Positions 1-11,898 of a DNA stretch of 64,000 bases are shown one piece after another (position 1 is the first letter of the stretch; each line of letters opens with the position of its first letter). The DNA is from Phorcus lineatus. Lineage: Eukaryota > Mollusca > Gastropoda > Trochida > Trochidae. Under the pieces are notes generated by a model. That model ran no database searches. It worked only from the letters and a program-made list of their open reading frames with translations, and was not told the DNA's origin. The position numbers and the translations under genes were made by a program. The stretch spans positions 29,983,645-30,047,644 of the forward strand of contig OV121088.1 of NCBI GenBank assembly GCA_921293015.1, given 5' to 3'.

Positions 1-78
1 GCTGTCTCTGAAGATGTATACATAATTCACACTCAATACTACTGCAGATAGCTGAAAAAACAGTATGATTGTAAAGCC

Positions 79-830
79 TAGCCTTGGGTCTGTACCAGGT
101 GTATGATTTGAATGAGGAATTTAAAATTCTTTAAAAACTTCTAGCCTTGGGTCTGTACCAGGTGGATGATTTGAGTGCGGACTATAAATTCTTTAAAAAC
201 TTCTAGCCTTGGGTCTGTACCAGGTGGATGATTTGAATGAGGAATTTAAAATTCTTTAAAAACTTCTAGCCTTGGGTCTGTACCAGGTGTATGATTTGAA
301 TGAGGAATTTAAAATTCTTTAAAAACTTCTAGCCTTGGGTCTGTACCAGGTGGATGATTTGAGTGCGGACTATAAATTCTTTAAAAACTTCTAGCCTTGG
401 GTCTGTACCAAGTGGATGATTTGAATGAGGAATTTAAAATTCTTTAAAAACTTCTAGCCTTGGGTCTGTACCAGGTGGATGATTTGAATGCGGACTATAA
501 ATTCTTTAAAAACTTCTAGCCTTGGGTCTGTACCAGGTGGATGATTTGAGTGCGGACTAAAAATTCTTTAAAAACTTCTAGCCTTGGGTCTGTACCAGGT
601 GGATGGTTTGAGTGCGGACTATAAATTCTAAAAAAACTTCTAGCCTTGGGTCTGTACCAGGTGGATGATTTGAGTGCGGACTATAAATTCTAAAAAAACT
701 TCTAGCCTTGGGTCTGTACCAGGTGGATGATTTGATTGCAGACTATAAATTCTTTAAAAATGTCTAGCCTTGAATCTGTACAAGGTGGATGATTTGAGTG
801 CAGACTGAAATTTCTTTCAAATACTTCTTG
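79..830. repeat. Tandem array of a ~63-bp unit (about 12 copies)
   Basis: The unit contains CTAGCCTTGGGTCTGTACCA followed by GGTGGATGATTTGA and an AT-rich tail ending TTCTTTAAAAACTT. Successive CTAGCCTTGGG motifs start at about 79, 141, 203 and 266, giving a period of 62-63. Two sub-types alternate: one with GAATGAGGAATTTAAAATTC and one with GAGTGCGGACTATAAATTC. The last two or three copies, after about 720, are increasingly diverged. No coding potential is visible. Confidence 0.95.
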
Positions 831-1061
831 ATGTTCTATGAACGGATGATCTGAGTATGTTGACTTTACCTTTACCAAAACTGTTAGCCCTTAAGCTGTA
901 TACATAATATACTTTTGCTACTGCTCAAGAAGTTGAACGAAAAGTAAAATTGATTTGAGATTTGAGTGTGTGGATTGAACACTTTTACTAATACCGCTAG
1001 CCAGAGCTGAACATTCAAGACAATATCAAACAACTCTTAATAGTCTACAGTGCAAGTACAC

Positions 1062-1426
1062 ATACTGTATTCGACGTGATAAGCGCTAAAAAAATTGGTA
1101 AAAGGGGGGCGCTTATTAAAATGGTAAAAATTTTCCTCAAGTTTAGTCTTCAAAGTGTTTTCTTACGATACACATGTCTTTGAAATATGGTTTTGTAACT
1201 TTTATCATTTTGATGGTGGCTGGGGGTCTTGAAATACCCTGATTCTTCACTTTAGTGGAAGTAAAAGACTTATTGAAAGACTGAAAAAACCTTCTTCAAT
1301 GAATCAGCATGCAAGGTAAGCAATGTTGAGAGGTGGGCGCTAAATCAGGATGCATATTGTTCAGTCAAAAACGTGGTGGGTGGGCGCTTATAGGGGAGTG
1401 GGCGGTTATTAAGTCGAATACGGTAT
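1062..1426. mobile_element. Short inverted-repeat element (MITE-like), ~365 bp
   Basis: The left end reads ATACTGTATTCGAC and the right end GTCGAATACGGTAT, an inverted pair with one mismatch in 14. Inside each end are related GCGCTTATT / GGCGGTTATT stretches. There is no internal ORF, so this would be a non-autonomous DNA transposon. The flanks show no clear target duplication. The related words GGCGCTTATTTAATAT and GAATTAAATGCAATATCTCC occur again near 42.2-42.5 kb, possibly another decayed member. Confidence 0.6.
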
Positions 1427-4400
1427 TTCATTTTTTCTTTGCGCCAGTATATCTGGCAACTACAGCTATAGCAAAGGGTGTGTATATCTCTTAAAGAAAA
1501 AAAAAGTCATGGAATTTCTCATTATCTTTAGTAAGCATGTCATAGTGATATTTTGCCCTATGGCATTGCATGGAAAATATGAACCAACATTTAATTCCTA
1601 TCAATGGTATCAAGTTATGTCAGTTCATGTATATCTGATGAGTATCATGTAAATTCCCAGATGCTGTAAGAAAAAGCTCAATAGTGAAGGCACAGTGCTT
1701 CACACACCTGTTTTAATGCATATTTAATATTGTGAAATGTAACAACATTGAATGAATATGCATCAAATATTGTACTCTGGACCATGCGGCCTTCAACACA
1801 GAATAAACTCTCTCTCATTGGCAAGACTTACAGTAACATGTTGCGACATCCTGCATGGAAAGGGCAGACAATATTTCAGATTAACTAAATTTGTCAGATA
1901 TCCATCATGTGATAAAGTCGTCGATGTCTGGGAGGTCACACATGTGACCGACATGGGACACTTATCAGTGGCAAGGCAAGGTGGCAACATCTTGCCAGTA
2001 TTAGCTGCAAAGTGCTTGAATACATCTTGTCGTTGAATGCAAAAACAAAGTTCTTCAAATGCATTATGTAATCAAGTGCATAAAATAAAAGTTGAAGCAG
2101 GTGTGATCACTAAATGATAAATCAATATAGATGGAGTTGACTTTATTTAAATATTCCATTCAGACCAACTCTATTTAAGTCCACTCCATCATATTCTCTT
2201 TCAAGCCATGATGGGGGTAGGTCCATGGCGGAGATACACAGGGGGTTCTAGCACCTTTGCCCTCCCCCCTCAATCAACCTTCAAAAGGGTGAACCTCCGC
2301 CCATACCCTACCTCTACAGGATAAGCCCCCTTTAAAATTTCTTGATCTGCCACAGTATTTTCACTCTGGAAAGGTGTCTGGACAAAAATCTAACAAGTGC
2401 ATAATCATGCCTAGGTAATTCACTGGAATAAAGGAGAGAGTAAATCTATGGGTTTTGATTGACGTATGTAATGTTGGATGTAAGTGAGGTGTAAAGATTC
2501 AGAGCTACACCTCAGATAGGCCCAAATGACAACCTTAATACTAGACTTGTGTTGTAAAGATTCATCGATAGTATCGATGTTTGCATCCTCTACTACGTGA
2601 TATGAGTGCATCAATGAAAAACACATTTAGACAATATATCAGGACATTTATATCGTGAGGGTCCACGATACATCGATATATCGCCATAAGAGACAGTATC
2701 TCCCAAAACATAATTTGTTTCATACAAATAACCATGAAAACTAAAACTAAAATTTTTTTTATTCTATTTCAGAGATTAGTGTTTAGACAAATAGATAATT
2801 TATGATAATTCTGATATTTTATCTGCAATTTCACAGTCTCTCAAATTGTTTTCCCCTTCATGTCATGTTTATGAAAGTTAGGTAGCTAAGCAATTACATT
2901 TCTTTTCTATGTTGTACATATTCTTCTTTTATAAACTGTGGAGAATCAGAATCATATCGAATCACAAAGACAGTATCGTGATGATAATCGTCTCACATGT
3001 TCCTTGGCAATACTACCATGATATTTTGTCTTGCCTAATAAGACTGCTTTCAGGATATTTCTTTCCCCACTAAGGCCACGATGCACAGGTCTACTTTATA
3101 CGGACCAAGCACCAAGTTGTTTTGCCATTGAACAGCGGCAAAATCAACTCATATATTAGTCACACCAACAAGAGGATCACCTTGTTATCTTGTGATCATG
3201 GCTGACAACTGGTCAATATTGATGAAGCTACTGCGTATATTTCGTAATAAATTTCATATATTTCTTTTGACCGAACTTGCAACCATCAATATTCTGTAAT
3301 GATATCTCCTCTGTTTTTGTTCTCTGCCTTTGTCAGAAGAACCTGCTGGAAAAATAATGTTTTCTGTTTTGACAGAACAATATTAACGATCTCAGCATGT
3401 TGGTACTCGCAGTCAATTTTCTTTTTTTCAAACCTTAAAGTCAACAAACAGCAACCATGTAAACATGTAATCAAGGACTATTAAGTGTTTCCACTTAGTT
3501 CAGGTAAAGAACATTCTTTCTAGTTTCTCAACCCAACCGGTGAACAGGAAACTAGAACCAATTAAACGTCACCCATCTCATGACAAATGACTAAGGAGCA
3601 GACATGTCAAACATGTGGTGTGCAATTGTCAAATTTGTCTACAGTCTTTTTCCTGCACTTTAATATCCCTTTTTTGGTATTCAAAGTCTACCTGAGCAAT
3701 TCATAAATCTCCTGAGCAAAATTAGTCAAGTATGAAGCTTCCTGAATGAGAACAGAAGATACATTACAATGCTAAACTGACAAAAGGCTCCGGGCATTCA
3801 ACCTTAAGGCAACATCTAATAAAGCACAAAGCCTCCCCATTGGATAATTAATACCAATATGACGTAATTGATGGCCGTCACAGTTTTAACACATTGCACC
3901 TCAAATGGAGGTGTTCCCTGTTTTAAATATATATATGACAATGCACTGTTTGCTGATATATACTTTAGACTTGAGGCATAAAATTAAAGAGGTTTTTATT
4001 GATGTGTGTCAAATTAATCTTTAAATACACTTGAGATAATTGTGGTTGAAACATTTGATCTTCCCTACTATTGTTATTGAGCTATTAAAGGGTGCCATGG
4101 TTTATCTAGTTAATGACTTTAAAAAACTTTATTTTCTCAAATAAATGAGTGTTGTAAATCATAAGTATTGTTTGACATCAAGATTAGACCCATCAAGAAT
4201 ATGCAAAACACAGTATATTTAAACCATGTAATTACATTAATGTATGTTTAAATCACACAAATAACAGTGTGACATTAGGTTATAGCTATTGAAGACATGC
4301 TTACATACATAATACAAGATGTTTGTTCTAATTAAATCAATTCTCTAAAATAATTTTCAAAAAAAATAAATGAAAAGAACCTCAAATTGATGTTCATTAT

Positions 4401-5333
4401 TTAAGTATCCCTATTTCTGGGTTCACATCTCCAAATATCTTTAACAAATTCCAAGAAACCTAAAGAATATTAAGACTCTTTTTAAAAAAATCAAAGCCTG
4501 TAAAGTTTTGACTGTTTGCTGAACCAATTTCTTCTGGAATAAAAAACATAAAACCTGTAACTTTGAGCTGATATGCAAAACCTCAGACTTAATTTAGCTT
4601 ATCGTTTCTTACAGTTTTCAATGTAACAATGTACAAAATGGTACAATATTGTATTGAAAAAACTTAACCTGACCATTCTCATATCACTTATTTCTAAAAT
4701 ATAATGGAAAACATTTTGAGTTGACATTTTCTGTTTAGCTGATTGTAATAAAGTAAAGACAAAACATTAACTGAATTATCTCCCTTGGGTTACTAATCAA
4801 CTCTGTTGTACCAGCTGAAAATAATAGTGATTGTTGTTATGTTAGCTTGAATGTTTTGGTTATGTTGTGTTAAAATAGTTGATAATTATGACTGTATCTA
4901 ATCTCAGCAAAAAAAACTTCTTGTTGAGGATCAGTTCAGCGATGATTATTTAGCATGAAGGCCAAAAGCCATTGTTGTAGTAAAATAGATTTTGAAGAAG
5001 TTGAGATGATCTCAATCTCTATACAGCAGTTGTCATATCTTTCCACATAACAGCTGCTTCAGTACACAAAATAATTGCAACAATTTGCCATTTAGATATA
5101 TTGTGTGATCTAAAACTTAACATTTCACAAGGATTATTGTCAAAATTATCTGTTATTACTTTACCAACTTATTTTTTCTCTCTTGATATGATAATGTGTG
5201 CATCACATCTATGAAGAAAATGCAGTGTTGGTCTAGCTAGGGATCATTTTGTCCAATAATAAACAGCTGGGAACCTCAACAATGAAGAAAGTATTCTTCT
5301 TTTCAAAATGTAATGGGACACAAATCAATAAAG
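1427..5333. other. Intergenic stretch, no supported gene
   Basis: This AT-rich sequence holds only short ORFs without recognisable motifs or convincing splice context. An open stretch at 1752-2036 is readable on both strands but matches nothing I know. An imperfect hairpin sits at 2130-2190 (GATGGAGTTGACTTTA against TAAGTCCACTCCATC). Confidence 0.6.
2130..2190. repeat. Imperfect inverted repeat (hairpin)
   Basis: GATGGAGTTGACTTTATTT on the left pairs with the reverse complement of AAATAGAGTTGG-related and AAGTCCACTCCATC sequence on the right, separated by a short AT-rich loop. It may be the remnant of a small palindromic element. Confidence 0.5.
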
Positions 5334-5486
5334 GCAGGGATTGGAAAAGTAGGGGCCAAGGGCCATTTTGCACATTGGATGAAAAATTTCATCATTGCAT
5401 CTAAGGTGAATGACCCATTCAAAATTCTGAAAATGACTAAAAGCCCTAAAAATGGCCCATTGTCAAAGGTGTCCTTTCCAATCTCT
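5334..5486. mobile_element. CAGGGATTGG MITE, copy 1 (degraded right end)
   Basis: The left end begins CAGGGATTGGAAAAG and the body contains GGGCCA(A/T)TTTTGCACA and AATGACCCATTCAAAATT. The right end, CCTTTCCAATCTCTT, is a worn version of CTTTCCCAATCCCTG. Copies at 29868-30026 and 33768-33941 share both ends and the body. A 79-codon ORF running through it is a by-product and not a gene. Confidence 0.75.
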
Positions 5487-5790
5487 TTAAAAGTGGATAA
5501 ATATCCCCTAGATTCTTTCCAGAAACAACACCAGAACTGCCTTTTTGTTTGAAATAATATCAGTTACACAACAACAAATTTTCTTAACCAGATTCAAATC
5601 AGTTGCCTAAGAATACCACTGTATTTTAACAGGAACTATTTGAGGAAATATGACTGAGGCTTCTCCAAAGGGGACTGAACACATGGCACTCGCTTTACAC
5701 GGTTTAGGATTATTCCACCTGCATCACAGCCTCCATGCGATTGGTAGATATAGGTGAAACTAAAACAATGTATCAAAAAACATTGCAAAC

Positions 5791-6109
5791 CTTGAATGCC
5801 TCTTCTCCGTGTGCTCTCTCGCAGATCGTAGAATGGCGAGGTCCGCTGAGGCTCAGTCGGGCTCAGGTTTGGGCTGAGGTTCAAGATAGGAGGGCTGTGG
5901 GTGCTGATGTAGTGACCTTGACCTTCAAGACTCGACTGGATCTGACTGGCCCCTTCTGGCATCAGGGCTAAAGATTCGGCCCCGCAAATGTTGTCCGGAT
6001 TTGGCACATAGTTGGAGGTAATATGGCTGGCATGGCAGGGTGGTGGCTTGGGGAGAAGGTGATGATATTGTACGATCTGAGGTTCTTTCTGGGACGAAGC
6101 CACTGGCAT
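5791..6109 (-). CDS. Candidate first coding exon of an unrecognised gene
   Basis: On the minus strand an ATG at 6109 opens about 106 codons of coding-like sequence, preceded in frame by a stop two codons upstream. A possible acceptor (TTGTATTGTAG) lies further upstream at about 6150, so a spliced 5' leader is plausible. The product begins MPVASSQKEPQ and is rich in His, Pro, Ser and Asn, with a PILNLSPNLSPTEP stretch. After CGG AGA AGA the reading frame soon degrades; a GT after ATTCAAG at 5791 is a usable donor. The block is clearly GC-richer than its surroundings. I recognise no domain, and no downstream exon could be placed at lower coordinates. It could be the disordered N-terminus of a regulatory protein, a pseudogene fragment, or chance. 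Confidence 0.4.
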
Positions 6110-6213
6110 TCTTCACTTACGTAATGCCGGAGGGGGGTGCTACCTACAATACAATGTCAACTATGAGTCTACTAGAGCAGTGACAATATCTCGTATATGT
6201 CCCCCAAAAAAGT

Positions 6214-7103
6214 CAATCTCATTGAAACCAGATCGAAACTTGTCCTACGTAACTCGCTGGGTTTCTTGATCTTACTATGGCTCCATAAGAGTGGTGTCGG
6301 ATGACCTTGATTGTGGTCTTTCATCTTCAATTAATTAAACCAAACACAGGTTCGTTTATCGATTTTGTCCGATGATTGCAGAAAAGTTTATAGTGAGGGC
6401 CGCTCTGAAACCCCCCCCCCCCCCCCACAATGAATCATCCACTAGATACTATCTGAGTTCTAAATATTTAACTGTATACATCATTTAACTGCAAATATTT
6501 TTGTTTGTACTCGATGGATTTATCTATCAGCCCCTATTTTTTGAGAAATTCTTACTTTTAAATTGAAAAATAGAAAAGATCTTTTGACCAAAATGATTGG
6601 TGACCTTACTTTGAGATAAATGCTTAGTAGGCCTTTATAATGTGTCGTACTTTTGTTTTGGTAAATTTCTTTACTCTTACTTCCCAAATTTCTGAAAACT
6701 GTTATATAGAACGATGAAAGAGCCATATCGAACACAAATATTATCACGATAGTATCTCTTACTCACTAATTTTTTTCAAGGTCGCAGACATGGCTTAATT
6801 TCCGACCAAACATGAGTGTGATCTTCATGATAGTAAACAAACACACTAACATTTTGTGTTAATCCAAATTCGGCTTTTCTCGGGTTCATTCAGAAAAAAA
6901 CTTGTATTCCAAGATTCAAAGGTTAGATGTGATCTTTTGTATGTCAGTTCAATAGTTGCCAATGTCTTTCAAGACTCAATTCTTATTGGCTGAAACAGTC
7001 TGGCGGTCAAGGCCATCTGACACGGCCCTTATGGAGCTGTGGTCAGATCAAGAAACGCAGCGAGGTATGACAGACAAGTTTCGAGCTAATTTCAATGAGA
7101 TTG
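6214..7103. mobile_element. DNA transposon relic with long terminal inverted repeats
   Basis: The left end, CAATCTCATTGAAACCAGAT followed by CGAAACTTGTC...CTCGCTGGGTTTCTTGATCT, is mirrored at the right end as AGATCAAGAAACGCAGCGAG...GACAAGTTTCGAGC...TTCAATGAGATTG. Similarity continues inward through CTCCATAAG...GTGTC, giving inverted repeats of roughly 100 bp. The interior is non-coding and holds a C16 run. The same ends form the 80-bp palindrome at 39217-39296 and appear to have seeded the minisatellite at 61.7 kb. Confidence 0.75.
6411..6426. repeat. Poly-C run (C16)
   Basis: Sixteen consecutive cytosines on the plus strand lie inside the inverted-repeat element. The length is likely to be polymorphic or affected by sequencing error. 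Confidence 0.9.
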
Positions 7104-8413
7104 GAAAATAATTTATTGTGACACGTATCGAATTGAATCGTCATGAGATCTCGTGATAAATATCGTATCGTGAAATGTATAGTCACAACTCTTGAGTTTA
7201 CAACAAGAAAAAAAATAAAATCAGCCTATCATAATGAATATTCAGTTTACAATGATAATAACAACTCTTTAATGTCCATATTCCGTTGTCCAAACAAAAT
7301 TATTTGGTAATTCTTATTTTCTTTTGGCATCTAGCAACTGCAATGCATATCTAAAGTTCAATCTTGTATGTGTTTTAATAAGTGGTAATAATAAATATAC
7401 ACAGTTGGTAATACTAATTAAAAATTATCCTCATTCCTATGTCCAAACATAATCATTTGGAAAATCTTTTTTCACCCTTAGCACCCATCAACCTCAATTA
7501 GTTTGAAGCCAAATTGGATGGTTGATGTAGATGTTCTGTGTGTCCCTTAGTGACAGGATGAGTGGTCCAGGTGTTAAAATATAACATCCCTTGCAACAAA
7601 ATAGTATCAAATTCAATTGTCGTCAAATTGATTTTAACAGAATTTTAATATTTTAGAAGCAGGACAACTGAATGTATAAGACCCTGATATCAATGTTATA
7701 TCTGTGCGTTTTACCCGACTATCATAGTTTGTGTTAGAGTTCAATGTATTAGCCACTTAAATGCAGTTCTAGAGGACTTGTTTACCAAATTTCTTATCAT
7801 ACAATGTTCAACTGAGCGCATCAAATTACACTAAAGCAAGCATCACGTGAAACACTGGCATCAAGCTGTTCAAGCTAACGAAATATTATTTACATGATCA
7901 TAATATTTTCCTTTCTTAGCAAGCCCTTAGATGATTATGTACTTTTACATCATCAAAGAAGATCAAGTCTGATGGATTGACAACTTCTTTATTGCATTAT
8001 AAGTGACAAGTTAGTGTAGATACTAATACCATATTCTCTGTAACTGTGTTTTATAATCCAAACCTCTGTTCCACAGGAGAAATCGCTTGTGGGAGATAAA
8101 GTGATATCTCCCAGGAGATATCTTTTTGGCAGTAGATTTTTAGCAATGCCCTTCTGACGTCAAGTATATGTCATCACAGTTGTTTTACATCATTAAGTAA
8201 TGGCATCACAATGCTATGACATCATAAACATGACAACGTCACAATGCTATGACATCACCGCACTTGGAGTATGGTGTTCAGTAATGTTCATTTGTCATTT
8301 AAATGTAATGAAAATGATTTTGAATGATAAATTTAATCTCACTCTCGTGTCTTCTGACATCAAATATATCAACACTAGTTGATAAAAGTACACTTGGGTG
8401 AGATTCTCTATAT
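7104..8413. other. Intergenic stretch, no supported gene
   Basis: AT-rich sequence. Around 8150-8260 the phrase ATGACATCA/CAATGCTATGACATCA recurs in short degenerate copies. No coding exon or RNA gene was recognised. Confidence 0.6.
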
Positions 8414-9302
8414 ATTTGGGATCACACTGTCTGCAATAGTACAAAATCTTTTACTGTTTTCAAGATTGTAAGTTGTGGGATTCAAACCCATAACCTCAGA
8501 GTCAAAACATTGCCAGCATTGCCCAAAACAGCCGCTAACCAATCCTGACATTTCGCCTTGTCTAGATGGTTAGCTGTTGGTATGGCCGTCGCTTGAATGA
8601 TGCTATTTCGTAACTTTTCGATGCGTATCGCTGCTTTGTGATGCAATTCAGTCTGATTAAAATCGACCGTGTTTCGAGGAATAAAAGTTTCAAAATATTG
8701 ACTCTATCGAGATTCGAACTCTATTTGTCTAGGCTATCCTCTCCACCAGGTCTGACCGCACCCTACTGTAGCGCACGTTCTTGCGTAAACTATGCTAACC
8801 AATCACAATGCATGCGGCAAAAGCATTCGGTATCAGTAGCTAGGGGGAGGTAACTCCCATTTACCATTCGTTAACCTTGATCGCCGCTATCTTTATTTTA
8901 AACGCGATGATGTGATTGGTTCGCTATTGACTAGGTTTTATCTGCGCTAAACTGGTGTCGGCACGTGCAAGCAGTGAGGCTGCCTTCAGACCTACTGGAG
9001 AGGATAGCCTAGACAAATAGAGTTCCAATCTCGATAGACCCAATATTTTTAAACTTTTATTCCATCGGAACACGGTCGATATCAATCAGACTGTGATGCA
9101 ATTTCGTCTGTTAATGTGGTCGTTTTGCTGCTTTCCGTTGCGATTCCATTTTTTCTTTGGTAGACCCGGGTTAGCTGCTGGTATGATCAATGGTGGCAGA
9201 GTTGCCCGACTCTGAGGATGTGGGTTCAATTCTAAAAAGGACTCAAACCAAAAAAGTACAAGAATTTGTACTATTACAAATAGTGACTGTGTGATCCCAA
9301 AT
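8414..9302. repeat. Giant imperfect palindrome (~890 bp) with tRNA-like sequence in both arms
   Basis: The left arm starts TTTGGGATCACACTGTCTGC and the right arm ends GTGACTGTGTGATCCCAAA. Pairing continues inward through AATAGTACAAA, then AACCTCAGAGTC against GACTCTGAGGAT, then CGACCGTGTTTC against GAACACGGTCGAT, then CTATTTGTCTAGGCTATCC against GGATAGCCTAGACAAATAG. CCAATCACA against TGTGATTGG brings it close to a centre near 8857 (GGGGGAGGTAACTCCC). At 9190-9230 the plus strand reads GTGGCAGAGTTGCC...GGGTTCAATTC, resembling RNA polymerase III A and B boxes; the mirrored copy is at about 8470-8510. It may be two SINE-bearing copies in head-to-head orientation or a foldback element. The arms are roughly 80-90% similar by eye. 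Confidence 0.8.
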
Positions 9303-11160
9303 TAACAGCCATAATTGTTCAATATCTAAATGATGTAACTCTAATGGTATTCTGTGGATAGACAAGAAGTTGACTATCCATTAACCTTGTCCACCTTTAT
9401 CACATCAGCTTTTAGAACGCCTATCAAAGAAGGGTCTCTTAATGATTGTTTTTCTTGGTTTATTTTCATAGGAATTAAATTTTGTAATGTCACATAAGAT
9501 GGCATTAGGAAACATTGCCTTATCAAGAATAGGTTAACATTAAGGATTTTTAGCCTTATTTTTCTTTAAACACAAAATAGATAAGATAAAGCCTTATTCA
9601 AATTACTCAGTCTGTCAAACTGACAGGTTAAGAATTGTCTCAGAATATTAAATGTAATAAATGAAACAATAGAGTAAATCCCAAGGAATTAAGTGCCTGA
9701 AGCATGTTTTTTTAATCACCAGCAGCCCTTTATCATGAATATGACTTGCGTGTCTAGCCTCATTAACAGTTCTTACACCTTCCACATCAAGGAAACAAAA
9801 GATGGTTAAGTATTTGTAAAAACAGGGGATCCAACTACTAAATTTTAATTGTTGTTGTGCATAAATTAAGTGATAAGCTGTGGTGATATATCTTATATGT
9901 ATCCACCCAGCCATGACTAATTAACTGCAGCCATTACATAACACAAACCTACTGTCAAAACACTTTCTGTGAACAGAAGGCGATGGATATTTCAATTAAC
10001 TGGGTTTTTTTATTTGGCTGACATATTTTCTTGTTCTCCATGTGTTTACCAATTTGTCAAACCCCAGTAGATTTGGAAGTGACATAATGCACTTTCAATG
10101 TGCATTAGCCATACAGTAGTATATCATGTTACTAGCAATCAATATAGACTATACTTTTGTATATTACATTTCCTAACATTATAATTATCAATAAGTAATT
10201 GTATACCTATCACTTTGTACTTATTTGTAATGTTTACTTGCCTTAAGTGAAACTGATTAATGTTTAAAAATATGTCCTGACCGATATTTATGATAGGAGG
10301 ATGTGGCTTTGTCATTTAACTGTCTGACACGAATACTTGGGACGGACACAAATCAATTTCCTTCAATTGCAGTTCGCCTAGTATTCCTTTGCTCAAAAGA
10401 GTCCCCGTGTTCATATAGAAAATAAAATCTCCTTTAAGATATAAAAGATCATTAATATCACTGCATGTGAATGACCATTGCCAAAACTTAATGCTTATAC
10501 GAAGGCCTGTCAGTGTCACTCCCATTTGCCTGGTCGGTACATTCTGTTCCAAATTCTTTGCGTCAAATGTGGGTCGACACCATTCATTCTCAACCAATTT
10601 AGTAGACACATGGAACTTGTATATTATTGTACATTGATTATGTGAAACATGAACCACTTTCTCACCTGTCTGTGTAACTAATTAGTTCCGTTTTGTTGGA
10701 AAAGCACAGAACACATTCAATATAGGTGGAAAGTCAAGCACATCACTCAGATGATAATCAAATAAAGGATTCCCCGCCTACGGTAGTGACGTCATATGCA
10801 AAGGAAATACCTTCTGCAAAAACTTTAATACAAATTCAAATATTTTTAAATATAAGTATTGAATTTGGCTTTACAATGACTTAACATAACTAAGAATAAT
10901 TATAATATGTATAAAATAATATAATTGTAGTTTGTTTTGATGAAAGAAATTGAGGACGATGACGACAAGCGATATAAATAACCGTGCAATGGTTGGCTGA
11001 GCTTGTCACATGGGCAGCTGGAGAGCACCTGATTGGCATGACGCTCAGTCGAGACGCGAACAAGGAGGAGAGAGGGAAGGATAAGTGGGCATAAGCCCTT
11101 GTTTTTGTTAGGTAATTTGGACTTGAAATCGGTGAAATTTCGAAGAATCAATTCTATGTG
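9303..11160. other. Intergenic stretch, no supported gene
   Basis: A 113-codon minus-strand ORF at 10316-10657 has no recognisable motif and mixed codon use; I do not call it a gene. The final part, from about 10.9 kb, becomes richer in purine-rich and CG-containing sequence as it approaches the PNRC gene, and may hold its promoter and 5' leader. Confidence 0.5.
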
Positions 11161-11412
11161 TAAGGAGGAGGCAGTTCATACTTAAATTCAAGATCAGAAG
11201 AAGGAAACGGGCCATAATTTCAAGAAATTCTGAGGTCGCTTTTTGGAAGATTGTTGGACGCCATCTTGAAGTAAACAAACATTGACAGAGTTGTTGTTTT
11301 GGAGGAATTTGTCTTCAGTTCAGTTTGTCAAAAGAGGAAACACTGTGCAGTGTAGGTGTTGTTGACATTGGAGGAAAACTATTTTTGACTTTTGACGTAA
11401 TCGATCGTACAA

Positions 11413-11898
11413 ATGGTTTTGTCAACATTAGGTATGTCTAACATGAAGGACAAACCGAAAAGGTCAAACGGGAAAACAAGCCCCAAGATGGAAGACCAGG
11501 TGAAAACTTCACCGAAATATGGAAAGCAAGTGCCAAAGAGGTTTGCTGGACCAAAGGAAGGTACAGTAGAGAAAAGGACACTGAAAAGTGCACAGCACTT
11601 GACGCCTTATCCTAATGGTTTAACCTCAAACCCCCATTGCGAGAGGCGAAAGGAAAATGACAGGGCAAAAAAGCGGAGCCGATGCCCGTCCGAAAGTGAA
11701 GTGCAGTCATTGAGATTGGATGAAATCCTTGATGCACAGGCATATGCCTATGCAGGTGCTAAATTTAGCGACCCACCCTCACCTAAAGTACTGCCGAAGC
11801 CTCCATCTCACTGGATGAACAATGAAAATGCTATACCAAGATGTGATGATATGACAAGTCACCTGAAGATGTTATTGAAAGTACCTGTCCAAGCATAG
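11413..11898 (+). CDS. PNRC2: Proline-rich nuclear receptor coactivator (PNRC1/2-like)
   Basis: An intact 161-codon single-exon reading frame. Near residues 114-133 it has [20 protein letters not shown] followed by HWM, the hallmark proline-rich (SH3-binding type) motif of PNRC1/PNRC2. Near the C-terminus LKMLLKV matches the LKxLL nuclear-receptor box that ends vertebrate PNRC2. The rest is basic and predicted disordered (lysine-rich at residues 10-60, a KKRSR cluster). In vertebrates PNRC2 binds nuclear receptors and links DCP1A to UPF1 in mRNA decay; the [13 protein letters not shown] segment is the DCP1-contact region. The first ATG at 11413 is chosen because the frame is open from there; ATGs at 11434 and 11443 are alternatives. 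The symbol is assigned by motif, so PNRC1 versus PNRC2 cannot be separated for an invertebrate. It is probably nuclear and P-body associated. Confidence 0.85.
   Translation: MVLSTLGMSNMKDKPKRSNGKTSPKMEDQVKTSPKYGKQVPKRFAGPKEGTVEKRTLKSAQHLTPYPNGLTSNPHCERRKENDRAKKRSRCPSESEVQSLRLDEILDAQAYAYAGAKFSDPPSPKVLPKPPSHWMNNENAIPRCDDMTSHLKMLLKVPVQA

Noticed and set aside
1752..2036. 94-codon plus-strand ORF, also open on the minus strand
   Set aside because: Openness on both strands and repeat-like words (GGCAAGGCAAGGTGGCAAC) suggest non-coding repeat sequence.
10316..10657. 113-codon minus-strand ORF
   Set aside because: There is no family resemblance, no convincing splice partner and a mixed composition. 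It could be real but I cannot support it.
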